Assembly: GCF_004402215.1 (NCBI RefSeq)
Contig: NZ_SOEZ01000054.1
Location: 119,913-183,912, forward strand
Length of the DNA: 64,000 nucleotides
Reading direction: 5' to 3'
DNA from: Cryobacterium tagatosivorans
Lineage (GTDB): Bacteria > Actinomycetota > Actinomycetes > Actinomycetales > Microbacteriaceae
Below the pieces are notes generated by a model. That model made no database searches. It saw only the letters and a program-made list of their open reading frames with translations, and was not told the origin of the DNA. Of the stretch, positions 36,054 to 44,461 are shown in pieces (within the stretch, counting starts at the first letter, position 1; every line of letters starts with the position of its first letter). The translations under genes were made by a program, and so were the position numbers.

Positions 36054-38111
36054 TCATCGCAGGAAGGCGGCGGCGACGCCGGCGTCGACGGGGATGTGCA
36101 GGCCGGTGGTGTGGCTGAGGTCGCTGGAGCAGAGCACGAACACGGCGTTGGCCACGTTCTCCGGCAGCACCTCGCGCTTGAGCAGGGTGCGCTGCGCGTA
36201 GTACTTGCCGAGTTCCTCCTCCGGCACTCCGTAGACGGCGGCTCGTTTGGCGCCCCAGCCGCCGGCGAAGATGCCCGAGCCGCGTACGACGCCGTCCGGG
36301 TTGATGCCGTTGACCTTGACGCCGTGCTCGCCGAGTTCGGCCGCGAGCAGGCGCACCTGGTGGGCCTGGTCGGCCTTGGTCGCGGAGTAGGCGATGTTGT
36401 TCGGGCCGGCGAAGATCGAGTTCTTGCTCGAGATGTAGATGATGTCGCCGCCGAGCTTCTGGTCGATGAGCACCCGGGCCGCTGCCCGGGAGACCAGGAA
36501 CGAGCCCTTGGCCATCACGTTGTGCTGCAGGTCCCAGTCGGCGACCGTGGTCTCGAGCAGCGACTTCGACAGCGACAGCCCGGCGTTGTTCACGACCAGG
36601 TCGAGGCCGCCGAAGGCGAGCACGGCGGCGTCGACGGATGCCTGCACCTGCGCCTCGTCGGTCACGTTCGCCTGCACGCCGATGGCGACATCCTCGGTGC
36701 CGATCCCGGCCGCCGCGGCCTGCGCCGTGGCGAGGTCGAGGTCGGCGATGACGACGCAGGCGCCCTCCGCCGCGAGGCGCGTGGCGATGGCCTTGCCGAT
36801 GCCGGAGGCGGCCCCGGTGACGAGCGCGACCCGGGTGGCGAGCGGCTTGGGCGCCGGCATCCGTTGCAGCTTGGCCTCCTCGAGTGCCCAGTACTCGATC
36901 TTGAACTTCTCGGCCTCGTCGATCGGCGCGTAGGTGGAGAGCCCCTCGGCGCCGCGCATGACGTTGATGGCGTTGAGGAAGAACTCGCCGGCGACCCGCG
37001 CGGTCTGCTTGTTGGCGCCGTAGCTGAACATGCCCACGCCAGGGACCAGCACGATCAGCGGGTCGGCGCCGCGGATCGCGGGCCACTCGGTGGTCGAGCC
37101 CGTCGAGACCGCGTTCCGGTCGTAATACGCCTGGTAGTCGGCCCGGTATTGCTCGTGCAGCTCCTGCAGGCGAGCGATCGCATCCGTCGTCGAGGCTCCG
37201 GCCGGCAGGTCGAGCAGCAGCGGCGTGACCTTGGTGCGGAGGAAGTGGTCCGGGCAGCTGGTGCCGAGGGCGGCCAGGCGCGGGTGCTCGGCGCGGGAGA
37301 GGAAGTCCAGCACCTCCGGCGCATCCGTGAAGTGTCCGACCTTCGGGGCGTCGGTGGACACGAGCCCGCGGATCGTCGGGGCGAGCGCGGCCGCCTTCGC
37401 CCGGCGCTCCTCCGCGGAGAGCGGGCCGAAACCGTCCAGCAGCCGGCCGAACGGCTCGGCCTTCGAATTGGCGGCGATGTACGCGGCGGCCGTGTCGATG
37501 ATCCAGAGCGAGTTGGCCTCGGCCTCGTCGCTGGTGTCCCCCCAGGCGGTGATGCCGTGCCCGCCGAGGATGCAGCCGATCGCCCGCGGGTTCGCGTCCT
37601 TGATCGCCGCGATGTCCAGGCCCAGCTGGAAGCCGGGACGGCGCCACGGAACCCAGGCGACCTTGTCGCCGAAGATCGTCGCCGTCAGGGTGTCGCCGTC
37701 CGCGGACGTCGCGATCGCGATGCCGGAGTCGGGGTGCAGGTGGTCGACGTGGGCCGCGTCGACGAGCCCGTGCATGGGCGTGTCGATCGACGGCGCGGCC
37801 CCGCCCTTGCCGTGCAGCGTGTAGTCGAACGCGGCGACCATCTCGTCCTCGCGGTCCGGCCCCGGGTAGACGTTGACGAGCGAGCGCACCCGGTCGAGGC
37901 GGAGAACGGCGAGCCCCTGCTCGGTGAGCGTGCCGAGGTCGCCGCCGGAGCCCTTGACCCAGAGCAGTTCGACGCTCTCGCCCGTGACGGGGTCGATTTC
38001 GGTTCCCTTGGCGGAGGTGTTGCCTCCGGCGTAGTTCGTGTTCTTCGGGTTCGCGCCGAGCCGGTTCGACCGGGCGATCAGTTCGGCTGCCGTCGTGTTG
38101 GTCATGGTCAT
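36054..38111 (-). CDS. rhaDE: Bifunctional rhamnulose-1-phosphate aldolase / lactaldehyde dehydrogenase (short-chain type)
   Basis: A 685-residue fusion. Residues about 1-430 form a class II aldolase domain (GGNTSAKGTE, metal-binding HVDHLHPDSG, GGHGITAWG). Residues about 435-685 form a short-chain dehydrogenase (VALVTGAASGIGKAIA, NNAGLSLSK, catalytic YSATKADQAHQ). It should split rhamnulose-1-phosphate and act on the lactaldehyde released. The ATG at 38111 overlaps the rhaI stop. Residues about 334-343 (AVSTGSTTEW) are encoded by one in-frame copy of the GGTGGTCGAG repeat, a loop normally a few residues shorter. Confidence 0.94.
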   Translation of the reverse strand: MTMTNTTAAELIARSNRLGANPKNTNYAGGNTSAKGTEIDPVTGESVELLWVKGSGGDLGTLTEQGLAVLRLDRVRSLVNVYPGPDREDEMVAAFDYTLHGKGGAAPSIDTPMHGLVDAAHVDHLHPDSGIAIATSADGDTLTATIFGDKVAWVPWRRPGFQLGLDIAAIKDANPRAIGCILGGHGITAWGDTSDEAEANSLWIIDTAAAYIAANSKAEPFGRLLDGFGPLSAEERRAKAAALAPTIRGLVSTDAPKVGHFTDAPEVLDFLSRAEHPRLAALGTSCPDHFLRTKVTPLLLDLPAGASTTDAIARLQELHEQYRADYQAYYDRNAVSTGSTTEWPAIRGADPLIVLVPGVGMFSYGANKQTARVAGEFFLNAINVMRGAEGLSTYAPIDEAEKFKIEYWALEEAKLQRMPAPKPLATRVALVTGAASGIGKAIATRLAAEGACVVIADLDLATAQAAAAGIGTEDVAIGVQANVTDEAQVQASVDAAVLAFGGLDLVVNNAGLSLSKSLLETTVADWDLQHNVMAKGSFLVSRAAARVLIDQKLGGDIIYISSKNSIFAGPNNIAYSATKADQAHQVRLLAAELGEHGVKVNGINPDGVVRGSGIFAGGWGAKRAAVYGVPEEELGKYYAQRTLLKREVLPENVANAVFVLCSSDLSHTTGLHIPVDAGVAAAFLR
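37089..37110. repeat. GGTGGTCGAG dispersed repeat inside rhaDE
   Basis: This 22-nt copy closely matches the intergenic copies at 54603 and 59664. On the minus strand it encodes VSTGSTT in the aldolase domain, in the same frame as the copies in rhaB. Confidence 0.8.
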
Positions 38112-39280
38112 GCGCCCCATCCTGCCTGCCGGCCGCCGACGCGTTCGTCGGCGATTTTCTGCTGGTAACCGGATGCCGCGAACGCGGCCATCGGGTCGGC
38201 CGGGAGCCCGCAGGACTCGCGCCAGGCGGCCAGGTCGGCGCGGACATCCGTGTAGAAGGCGTCCATCAGGATGCCGTTGGCGCCGAGCACGTCGCCGGCG
38301 TCCTGCGCCGCGGTGAGGGCGTCGCGGTCGACGAGCAGCGCTCGGGTCGTCATCTCCTGCACGTTCAGCACCGAGCGGATCTGCCCGGGGATCTTCTCCT
38401 CGACGTTGTGGCACTGGTCGAGCATGAACGCGACCGGCGAGTCCGGTCCGAAGCCGCCGCCGCGGATGACCTCGTAGAGGATGCGGAAGAGCTGGAACGG
38501 GTCGGCCGCGCCCACGATGAGGTCGTCGTCGGCGTAGAAGCGCGAGTTGAAGTCGAACGAGCCGAGCTTTCCGAGGCGCAGCAGCTGGGCGACGATGAAC
38601 TCGATGTTCGTGCCCGGGGCGTGGTGGCCGGTGTCGAGGCAGACGAGGGCCTGGTCGCCGAGCGCGGCGACCTGGGCGTACGAGGTTCCCCAGTCGGGGA
38701 CATCCGTGTGGTAGAAAGCGGGCTCGAAGAACTTGTACTCGAGCACCAGGCGCTGGTTGTCGCCGAGGCGGCCGTAGATCGCCGCGAGAGAGTCGGCCAG
38801 GCGGTCCTGGCGGCCGCGGATGTCGCCCTGGCCGGGGTAGTTGGTGCCGTCGGCCAGCCAGATCTTCAGGTCGTTGGAGCCGGTCTCGTTCATGATCTCG
38901 AGGCACTCGAAGTGGTGGTCGATGGCCTTCTGCCTGACCGCGGCGTCGGTGTGGGTGAGGCTGCCGAACTTGTAGGCGTCGTCCTGGAACGTGTTCGAGT
39001 TCACGGTGCCGAGGGAGAGCCCGAGGTCGCCCGCGTAGCGGCCGAGGGCGGCGTAGTCGTCGACCTTGTCCCAGGGGATATGCAGGGCGACGGATGGCGC
39101 AAGCCCGGTGAGCTCGTGGACCCTGGCCGCGTCGGAGATCTTCTCTTCGATGGTGCGCGGGGTGCCTGGCGTCGTGAACACCTTGAACCGGGTGCCCGAA
39201 TTGCCGAAGGCCCAGGACGGCAGCTCAATGGCTTGTGCCTCGAGCTGGTCGCTGATGGATTCGAATGTCGTCATCGTCAT
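38108..39280 (-). CDS. rhaI: L-Rhamnose isomerase
   Basis: A 390-residue TIM-barrel isomerase of the Rhizobium/Pseudomonas RhaI type, converting L-rhamnose to L-rhamnulose. Metal-site pieces are VLEYKFFEPAFYHTD, CLDTGHHAPGTNIEF and FDFNSRFYADDDLIVG. The substrate region is NDLKIWLADGTNYPGQGD. It starts two bases after the rhaM stop region, with GAGAAG as ribosome site, and overlaps rhaDE. A LacI-type box and promoter sit just upstream, inside rhaM, so rhaI can be transcribed separately from the transport genes. Confidence 0.95.
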   Translation of the reverse strand: MTMTTFESISDQLEAQAIELPSWAFGNSGTRFKVFTTPGTPRTIEEKISDAARVHELTGLAPSVALHIPWDKVDDYAALGRYAGDLGLSLGTVNSNTFQDDAYKFGSLTHTDAAVRQKAIDHHFECLEIMNETGSNDLKIWLADGTNYPGQGDIRGRQDRLADSLAAIYGRLGDNQRLVLEYKFFEPAFYHTDVPDWGTSYAQVAALGDQALVCLDTGHHAPGTNIEFIVAQLLRLGKLGSFDFNSRFYADDDLIVGAADPFQLFRILYEVIRGGGFGPDSPVAFMLDQCHNVEEKIPGQIRSVLNVQEMTTRALLVDRDALTAAQDAGDVLGANGILMDAFYTDVRADLAAWRESCGLPADPMAAFAASGYQQKIADERVGGRQAGWGA

Positions 39281-39281
39281 G

Positions 39282-39671
39282 TCACTTCTCTGTGGGGTCG
39301 TCTGAGTCTAAATGAATCGTTTCAATCTCGTCAAGCGCGGCGAGCTGATCCTCGAGGTTGAAGACCTCGCGCAGCCGCAGGAATCCCTCGTCGGGGCCGA
39401 CATCGAGGTCTTCGAAGAACTCGCCCATCTCGGCCTGCCAGCGGGCGTTGACCTCGGTGGCCGCCATGCCCTGCCGGGCCGCCTCGAGGGACTCCGTCTC
39501 GAAGTACCCGATGAGCAGGCCGTCCTCGCGCAGGAAGAGCGAGTAGTTTTTCCAGCCGGTTTCCTTCAGCGCACGCAGCATGTCCGGCCAGACCGCCGCA
39601 TGGCGCCCGGCGTACTCCTCGATCCGGGCGGGCTTGACCTGCAACTGGAAGCACACACGTTGCACGCTCAT
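39282..39671 (-). CDS. rhaM: L-Rhamnose mutarotase with C-terminal extension
   Basis: A 129-residue protein that interconverts rhamnose anomers. The family core is complete in the first 105-108 residues: VCFQLQVKPARIEEYAGRHAAVWPDML with the catalytic histidine, GWKNYSLFLREDGLLIGYFE, and terminal LREVFNLED. Known mutarotases end near residue 104-110, so about 20 extra residues (QLAALDEIETIHLDSDDPTEK region) follow. These extra codons contain the promoter and operator for rhaI. The ATG overlaps the upstream isomerase stop as ATGA. Confidence 0.93.
   Translation of the reverse strand: MSVQRVCFQLQVKPARIEEYAGRHAAVWPDMLRALKETGWKNYSLFLREDGLLIGYFETESLEAARQGMAATEVNARWQAEMGEFFEDLDVGPDEGFLRLREVFNLEDQLAALDEIETIHLDSDDPTEK
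39305..39334 (-). promoter_or_regulatory. Internal promoter and LacI-type operator for rhaI, inside the rhaM 3' end
   Basis: On the minus strand, -35 TTGACG (39329-39334) and -10 TAGACT (39305-39310) are separated by 18 bases. The spacer holds TGAATCGTTTCA (39313-39324, plus-strand reading), identical to the box at 46038-46049 upstream of rhaT. The start point would fall near 39298, about 18 bases before the rhaI ATG. An operator in the spacer is a strong repression position. Confidence 0.78.
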
Positions 39672-41128
39672 CGCCCCCCGAGGGTCACGTGGCGGTGCTC
39701 GATGCCGAGCAGGTTCGCGGCCGCCTTGAGGTCGGAGGCGCGGTGGCCGAGGCACAGTGCCCAGTGGTGGCCGATGCCGGTCTGGCTCCATTCGTCGACC
39801 CAGACGCCCGGGTCGCCGCCGAAGTCCACCCGGGAGGTGGTGTTGCCGATCGCGAGGAGCGGGCCGGGTGTGACCTCGCCCTCCGAGGTGATGAAGACGA
39901 AGCTGCCGTCCGGGTCCTGGCCGACGCCGAACGTGGTGACCGGTCCCGGTCGCACGTCGAACTCGACCGAGACCCCCCAGCCGCGCTTGCCGTGGTAGAC
40001 CCCGAGCCCCCGCAGCAGCGGGTCGGTCGCGCTGACGGCGAGGTGCGCGGGGCCGTCATGGCCCATCTCCACGACACCGTCGAAGAAGTTCAGCGCCTGG
40101 ATCTCGGTGAACGAGCCGCCGGCGCCGATGGCGTGGCCGGCCAGCATGGCGATGGAGGTGCGCAGCTCGTATTCGCCGGCCATCGGGATGCCGCGGGCGG
40201 TGAGAATGGACGCGCCGAGGATCATGCCGGCACCGAGGCGCTCGTGCTGCTCGCCGGCCAGGCCGCGGTGGTAGTAAGCGACCGAGTCGAGGTCGAAGTC
40301 CTCGACGAGCCGGTCCAGCCCGACGGAGACCTTCGCGCCCCACGCGAAGTCGTCCTCATTCACGGACTCGTCGAGCCGGAAGAGTTGCCGCGCGAGGTCC
40401 ATGCGGTCGGCCACCTGGGCATCCGTCACCTCGTTCACCCGTTCGCGCAGGTCGTCGAACTCGAGCACCTCCACGTGCGATCCGAAGGTGGCCTCGACGC
40501 GGGTCAGGTCGGTCGAGACGTCGAGCATCCCCGGGTAGAGGTGGCCCATCAGGCCGTGCCGGGCGGTGCGGAGCGTCGCGCGAACGCCCGCGGCGTGCAC
40601 CCACTGGCGGATCCGGTCCCACGCGCTCTCCTGGCGCAGGTAGCCGGAGACGGAGCGGAACGGGATGCCGGCCCGCCGGAACACGTTGGCGACCTCCGGA
40701 ACGGGGCACTGGCCGCAGTAGGCGAGCCACTGCCCGGTGTCGAAGTTCGCGTGGTCCATCGCCTCGGTCGGCTGGAGGTCGATCACCAGGACCGGTGTCT
40801 TCGACTTCCGGGCGATGGGCAGCACCATCGAGGAGGTCAGGTAGGTCGCGAGGAAGACCACGATCAGGTCGCAATCGGCGACCCGCAGCTTCTCGGCGGC
40901 GACGCCGGCCTCCTGGGCGTCGGAGATGAAACCGACGTCGACCACATCGACGCCCAGCTCGGTGAACCGGCCCGTCACGTAACGCGCGGATTCCCGCAGT
41001 TGGGGGAGAAGGCCGGGGAACTGCGGCCAGTACGCGCCAAGGCCGCCGGAGACGAGCCCGATCCGGGTCGGTGTGCGCCGCTTGGGCACGAGCAGTTCGC
41101 CGGCTGGGCGGCGGGGGCTCTCGGTCAT
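39668..41128 (-). CDS. L-Fucose/L-arabinose isomerase family protein
   Basis: A 486-residue protein of the fucose/arabinose isomerase fold. The N-terminal domain (RIGLVSGGLGAYWPQFPGLLPQL..., DLIVVFLATYLTSSMVLPIAR) and the C-terminal domain (MAGEYELRTSIAMLAGHAIGAGGSFTEIQALNF, TGIGHHWALCLGH) keep metal-ligand Glu/Asp/His candidates. The ATG at 41128 has GGAG upstream, and its stop overlaps rhaM. Its job beside a full rhamnose isomerase is unclear; it may act on a related sugar such as fucose or lyxose imported by the same transporter. Confidence 0.85.
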   Translation of the reverse strand: MTESPRRPAGELLVPKRRTPTRIGLVSGGLGAYWPQFPGLLPQLRESARYVTGRFTELGVDVVDVGFISDAQEAGVAAEKLRVADCDLIVVFLATYLTSSMVLPIARKSKTPVLVIDLQPTEAMDHANFDTGQWLAYCGQCPVPEVANVFRRAGIPFRSVSGYLRQESAWDRIRQWVHAAGVRATLRTARHGLMGHLYPGMLDVSTDLTRVEATFGSHVEVLEFDDLRERVNEVTDAQVADRMDLARQLFRLDESVNEDDFAWGAKVSVGLDRLVEDFDLDSVAYYHRGLAGEQHERLGAGMILGASILTARGIPMAGEYELRTSIAMLAGHAIGAGGSFTEIQALNFFDGVVEMGHDGPAHLAVSATDPLLRGLGVYHGKRGWGVSVEFDVRPGPVTTFGVGQDPDGSFVFITSEGEVTPGPLLAIGNTTSRVDFGGDPGVWVDEWSQTGIGHHWALCLGHRASDLKAAANLLGIEHRHVTLGGR

Positions 41129-41184
41129 GGGTGTCTCCTGGTGATCCGGGGCGTGGAGCGGTGGGGCAAAGGCGGTGGGGAAGG

Positions 41185-41222
41185 GGTGGTGGGGCGGATG
41201 CCTGAACATCCGCCCCACCACC
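41185..41222 (-). terminator. Perfect intra-operon hairpin after rhaS
   Basis: A perfect 16-bp stem (41185-41200 with 41207-41222, 6-nt loop) begins 14 bases downstream of the rhaS stop, inside the operon. Strong hairpins behind a binding-protein gene usually protect the upstream mRNA segment and partly stop transcription, giving more binding protein than downstream enzymes. There is no T-run. Confidence 0.75.
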
Positions 41223-41236
41223 GGGGTCACGGCGAG

Positions 41237-42307
41237 TTAGAAGTCGTACTCGTCGATGTTGTTCTTGTCGAACGTTGTCGGCGGGCCGACGATCACGATG
41301 CCGTCCTTGCCGACGGTGCGCTCACCCATGTCCCCGGCGGTGAAGGTGTCACCCTCCTTGCCGGTGATGTCGCCGTCGACGAGCGCCTTGCCGGCGTAGG
41401 CGGCGACGTAGCCGAGCTGTGCCGGGTCCCAGAGAGCGAACGCGGTGACGGTGCCGTCCTTGACGAACGGGCGCATTTCGTTCGGCAGGCCGAGCCCGGT
41501 CAGCATGACCTTGCCCTTGTAGTCCGAGGTGGAGAGGTAGCGAGCGGTCGCGGCGATACCGACGGTCGTGGGCGAGATGATGCCCTTGAGGTTCGGGTAG
41601 GCCTGGAGCAGGCCCTGGGCCTCCTGGAACGACTTCGTGTCATCATCGTCGCCGTAGACCTTGGCGACGAGCTTGATGTCCTTGTAGTCCGGGTTGGAGG
41701 CCAGCTCCTCCTCCATGAACTTGATCCACTCGTTCTGGTTGGTCGCGTTGGCGGTGGCCGACAGGATCGCGATCTCGCCCTTGCCGCCGATCTGCTCGGA
41801 GATCAGCTTGGTCTGGATCAGGGCGACATCCTTGGCCACGACCTGGCTGATGAACACGTCCCGGTACTTGGGGTTGGTGTCCGAGTCGAAGGCGACGATC
41901 TTGGCGCCAGCGTCTCGCGCCTCCTGGAGGGCCGGCCCGACGGCATCCGGGTCGTTCGCCGCGATCACGATGACGTTCGTCCCGGCCTGGGTCTCCGCGT
42001 TGATGAAGGAGACCTGGCTGGAGGCGCTGGCCTCGAGCGGCCCGACGACCTGCGTCGACGCGAATCCGGCCTGCTTCGCACCGTCCTTTCCGCCGCCGAG
42101 AACGACGTCGGTGTACGGGTTGTTGAGCTGTTTGGGGATGAAGGTGATGCTGAGGTCGCCGTCGGCGGCGGCCCCGTCGGTGCTGTCGCCCGTGCTGCCG
42201 GTTGCGCAGCCCGTCGCGACGAGGGCGAAGGCGGTTGCCGCCGCGGCGAGGACGGAGACGCGCCTGGCGCCCCTGCCCTTCCGGGCGCGATTGCTGATGA
42301 ACTCCAT
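41237..42307 (-). CDS. rhaS: Rhamnose ABC transporter substrate-binding lipoprotein
   Basis: A 356-residue periplasmic-binding-protein-like lipoprotein. A twin-arginine-free signal (SVLAAAATAFALVATGC) ends at lipobox cysteine C34. The mature part shows the type 1 sugar-binding fold of the RhaS/RbsB group (ITFIPKQLNNPYTDVVLGGGKDGAKQAG, VIVIAANDPDAVGPALQEARDAGAKIVAFDSD). I chose ATG 42307 since AAGGA lies about 8 bases upstream; ATG 42313 is too close to it. It is followed by a strong hairpin and belongs to rhaT-P-Q-S. Confidence 0.94.
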   Translation of the reverse strand: MEFISNRARKGRGARRVSVLAAAATAFALVATGCATGSTGDSTDGAAADGDLSITFIPKQLNNPYTDVVLGGGKDGAKQAGFASTQVVGPLEASASSQVSFINAETQAGTNVIVIAANDPDAVGPALQEARDAGAKIVAFDSDTNPKYRDVFISQVVAKDVALIQTKLISEQIGGKGEIAILSATANATNQNEWIKFMEEELASNPDYKDIKLVAKVYGDDDDTKSFQEAQGLLQAYPNLKGIISPTTVGIAATARYLSTSDYKGKVMLTGLGLPNEMRPFVKDGTVTAFALWDPAQLGYVAAYAGKALVDGDITGKEGDTFTAGDMGERTVGKDGIVIVGPPTTFDKNNIDEYDF

Positions 42308-42309
42308 TG

Positions 42310-43422
42310 TCATTTCCTTTCCTGGACGCCTGGTGCGGTGGCGTTGGTTTCTCCCGAGGCGGGTACCTGGGGAAGACTGCGTCGGAGCCGGCGATTGTGT
42401 TGCCATCGCTTGATCGCCTCGAAGACGCTGGGTGCGACGACGGATGCGATCAGCAGCGTTCCGGTCACGATGATGAGCACGACGTCGGAGACCCGGCCGA
42501 GCCGAAGCGCGAAGTTGATCGTTCCGATCAGGAGGACGCCCGCGATCACGCCGGGGATGGATCCCTTGCCGCCGAAGATCGAGACTCCGCCGAGCAGCAC
42601 CGCCGCGATCACGGTGAGTTCGAGCCCGCTGGCGTTGTCGCTGCGGGCGCTCGAGTAGCGCAGGGTCCAGTAGATTCCGGCGAGGGCGGACACGGATCCG
42701 GACCCGACGTAGAGCCAGAACTTGGCGCGGGCGACCTTGATACCGACGAACGTCGCCGCCTCCTTGCTGAAGCCGAGGGCGTAGAGTCCGCGGCCGAAGG
42801 GGGTGAAGTGCAGCAGGACGCCGAAGAAGAGGGCGACGAGGACGACGCCGATCATCACCGTCGGGATGCCCGTGCCGCCGAGCTTCGAGGTGAAGAACGC
42901 CGTCAGCTCGGGCGGGAAGTTGGCCACGGCGTTGTCGCCGATGACGACAAGGGCGAGGCCGCGGAAGAGCGCCAGGGTGCCGATCGTCACGGCGAGGGAG
43001 GGGAGCCCGACCACCGCCACCAGGAAGCCGTTGAACGCGCCGGCGGCGACACCGGCCAGGAGGCTGATCGCCAGGACGGTGCCGATGTCGAGTCCGGCCG
43101 CCCAGAGCACGCCCATCAGGGCGCTGGTGAGTCCCGCGATGCTCGCGACCGAGAGGTCGATCTCGCCCGTGATGATGATGAGGGTCATCGGCAGGGCGAT
43201 CAGCAGCACCGGGATGACATCCAGGAGCAGGAAGCCGACCGTGACCGGTGAGGCGAACCGCGGGATGGCGATCATCCCGTAGAGCACGAAGGCGAGGAGC
43301 GCGTAGATCATCACGGCGTCCCGGCCGAGCAGCAGGCGGGCGGCGCCGGTGCGGCCGCGGGGCTCTGCCGCCAGCGTCTTGCTGGTGTCGAGGGCGGGGG
43401 TGGTGGTGACGGTGTTAGACAT
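42310..43422 (-). CDS. rhaQ: Rhamnose ABC transporter permease RhaQ
   Basis: A 370-residue permease with about ten helices between residues 35 and 345, of the ribose/rhamnose BPD_transp_2 family. Conserved loops are TGEIDLSVASIAGLTSA and GGVSIFGGKGSIPGV. The N-terminus is about 35 residues of polar Thr/Pro-rich sequence. The ATG at 43422 overlaps the end of rhaP by eight bases. It pairs with RhaP to form the heterodimeric channel. Confidence 0.94.
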   Translation of the reverse strand: MSNTVTTTPALDTSKTLAAEPRGRTGAARLLLGRDAVMIYALLAFVLYGMIAIPRFASPVTVGFLLLDVIPVLLIALPMTLIIITGEIDLSVASIAGLTSALMGVLWAAGLDIGTVLAISLLAGVAAGAFNGFLVAVVGLPSLAVTIGTLALFRGLALVVIGDNAVANFPPELTAFFTSKLGGTGIPTVMIGVVLVALFFGVLLHFTPFGRGLYALGFSKEAATFVGIKVARAKFWLYVGSGSVSALAGIYWTLRYSSARSDNASGLELTVIAAVLLGGVSIFGGKGSIPGVIAGVLLIGTINFALRLGRVSDVVLIIVTGTLLIASVVAPSVFEAIKRWQHNRRLRRSLPQVPASGETNATAPGVQERK

Positions 43423-44461
43423 CGCGTGCCTCACTTACTCGGAGCTTCTTTGCCGTACGCAGGCCGGCGATGCGGTCGATGATGATGGCCGCCAGGATGA
43501 GCGCGCCCACGATCGCCTGTTGCCAGAACTTGTCGACCCGCAGGGCGGTCAGGGCGCTGGTGATGGTGGTGAGCAGGACCGCCCCGATGGCCGCGCCCAC
43601 GACGGAGCCGCTGCCTCCGAAGATGGCGACGCCACCGACCACGGCCGCGGCGACGACGTCCAGTTCGAGGCCGGATCCGGTGGTCGCGCCGACCGAGTTG
43701 AAGCGGCTGGCGTAGAGCACCCCGGCCAGGCCGGCCAGGACGCCGTTGGTGAGGAACGCCAGGAACACGCGGCGGCTGACCGGGATGCCGAACAGTTCCG
43801 CGGCCGCGGGGTCGGAGCCGATCGCGTAGAGGTCGCGGCCGGGCCGGGTGCCGACCATGTACACGGCCACCACCACGACGACGACGATCGCGATCAGGGT
43901 GATCAGCGGAAAGCCGAGAACCGTGTCGACCGAGAGCGAGCCGAAGGCATCCGGTCGGTCGCCGGCGAAGTACTGCTTGCCGCCGGCCCAGGCGTTGTTC
44001 AGGCCCCGGTAGATGTACAGGGTACCGAGGGTGATCACGAGGGCGGGGACCTTCGCGACGGTCACGAGCAGGCCGTTGACCGCGCCGAGCAGGGCGCCGA
44101 GCGCCATTCCGGCGAGGAAGACGACGATGATCGGGATGCCGGGGAAGGTGGCGAACAGCGTGCCGGTGCTGAAGGCGACGAGGCCGAGGATCGAGCCGAC
44201 CGACAGGTCGACGTTGCGCGTGATGATCACGAGCGCCTGCCCGACGGCGAGGATGATGACGATCGTCGCGTTCAGGAGCAGGTCCTTGACCCCCTGGGCG
44301 CCCAGGAAGAGGGGGTTGGCCAGGTAGGTGACGACGACGAGCACGATCAGGGCGAGCGTCACCGGGACTTCCCGGAGCCGGAGCAGGGAGCCCAGCAGGC
44401 GTGCGCCTCCGCCGGCTTCGCGTTCCGGGGCGGCCGGCGTGGATGTGGGTGTGGTGGTCAC
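43415..44461 (-). CDS. rhaP: Rhamnose ABC transporter permease RhaP
   Basis: A 348-residue permease of the same family as RhaQ, with about ten helices. Signature loops are TRNVDLSVGSILGLVAFSTG and GGVAIFGGSGSVVGAAIG. The ATG overlaps the rhaT stop by four bases, and its own end overlaps rhaQ, so the importer genes are tightly coupled. It should import L-rhamnose with RhaQ, RhaT and RhaS. Confidence 0.94.
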   Translation of the reverse strand: MTTTPTSTPAAPEREAGGGARLLGSLLRLREVPVTLALIVLVVVTYLANPLFLGAQGVKDLLLNATIVIILAVGQALVIITRNVDLSVGSILGLVAFSTGTLFATFPGIPIIVVFLAGMALGALLGAVNGLLVTVAKVPALVITLGTLYIYRGLNNAWAGGKQYFAGDRPDAFGSLSVDTVLGFPLITLIAIVVVVVVAVYMVGTRPGRDLYAIGSDPAAAELFGIPVSRRVFLAFLTNGVLAGLAGVLYASRFNSVGATTGSGLELDVVAAAVVGGVAIFGGSGSVVGAAIGAVLLTTITSALTALRVDKFWQQAIVGALILAAIIIDRIAGLRTAKKLRVSEARDV

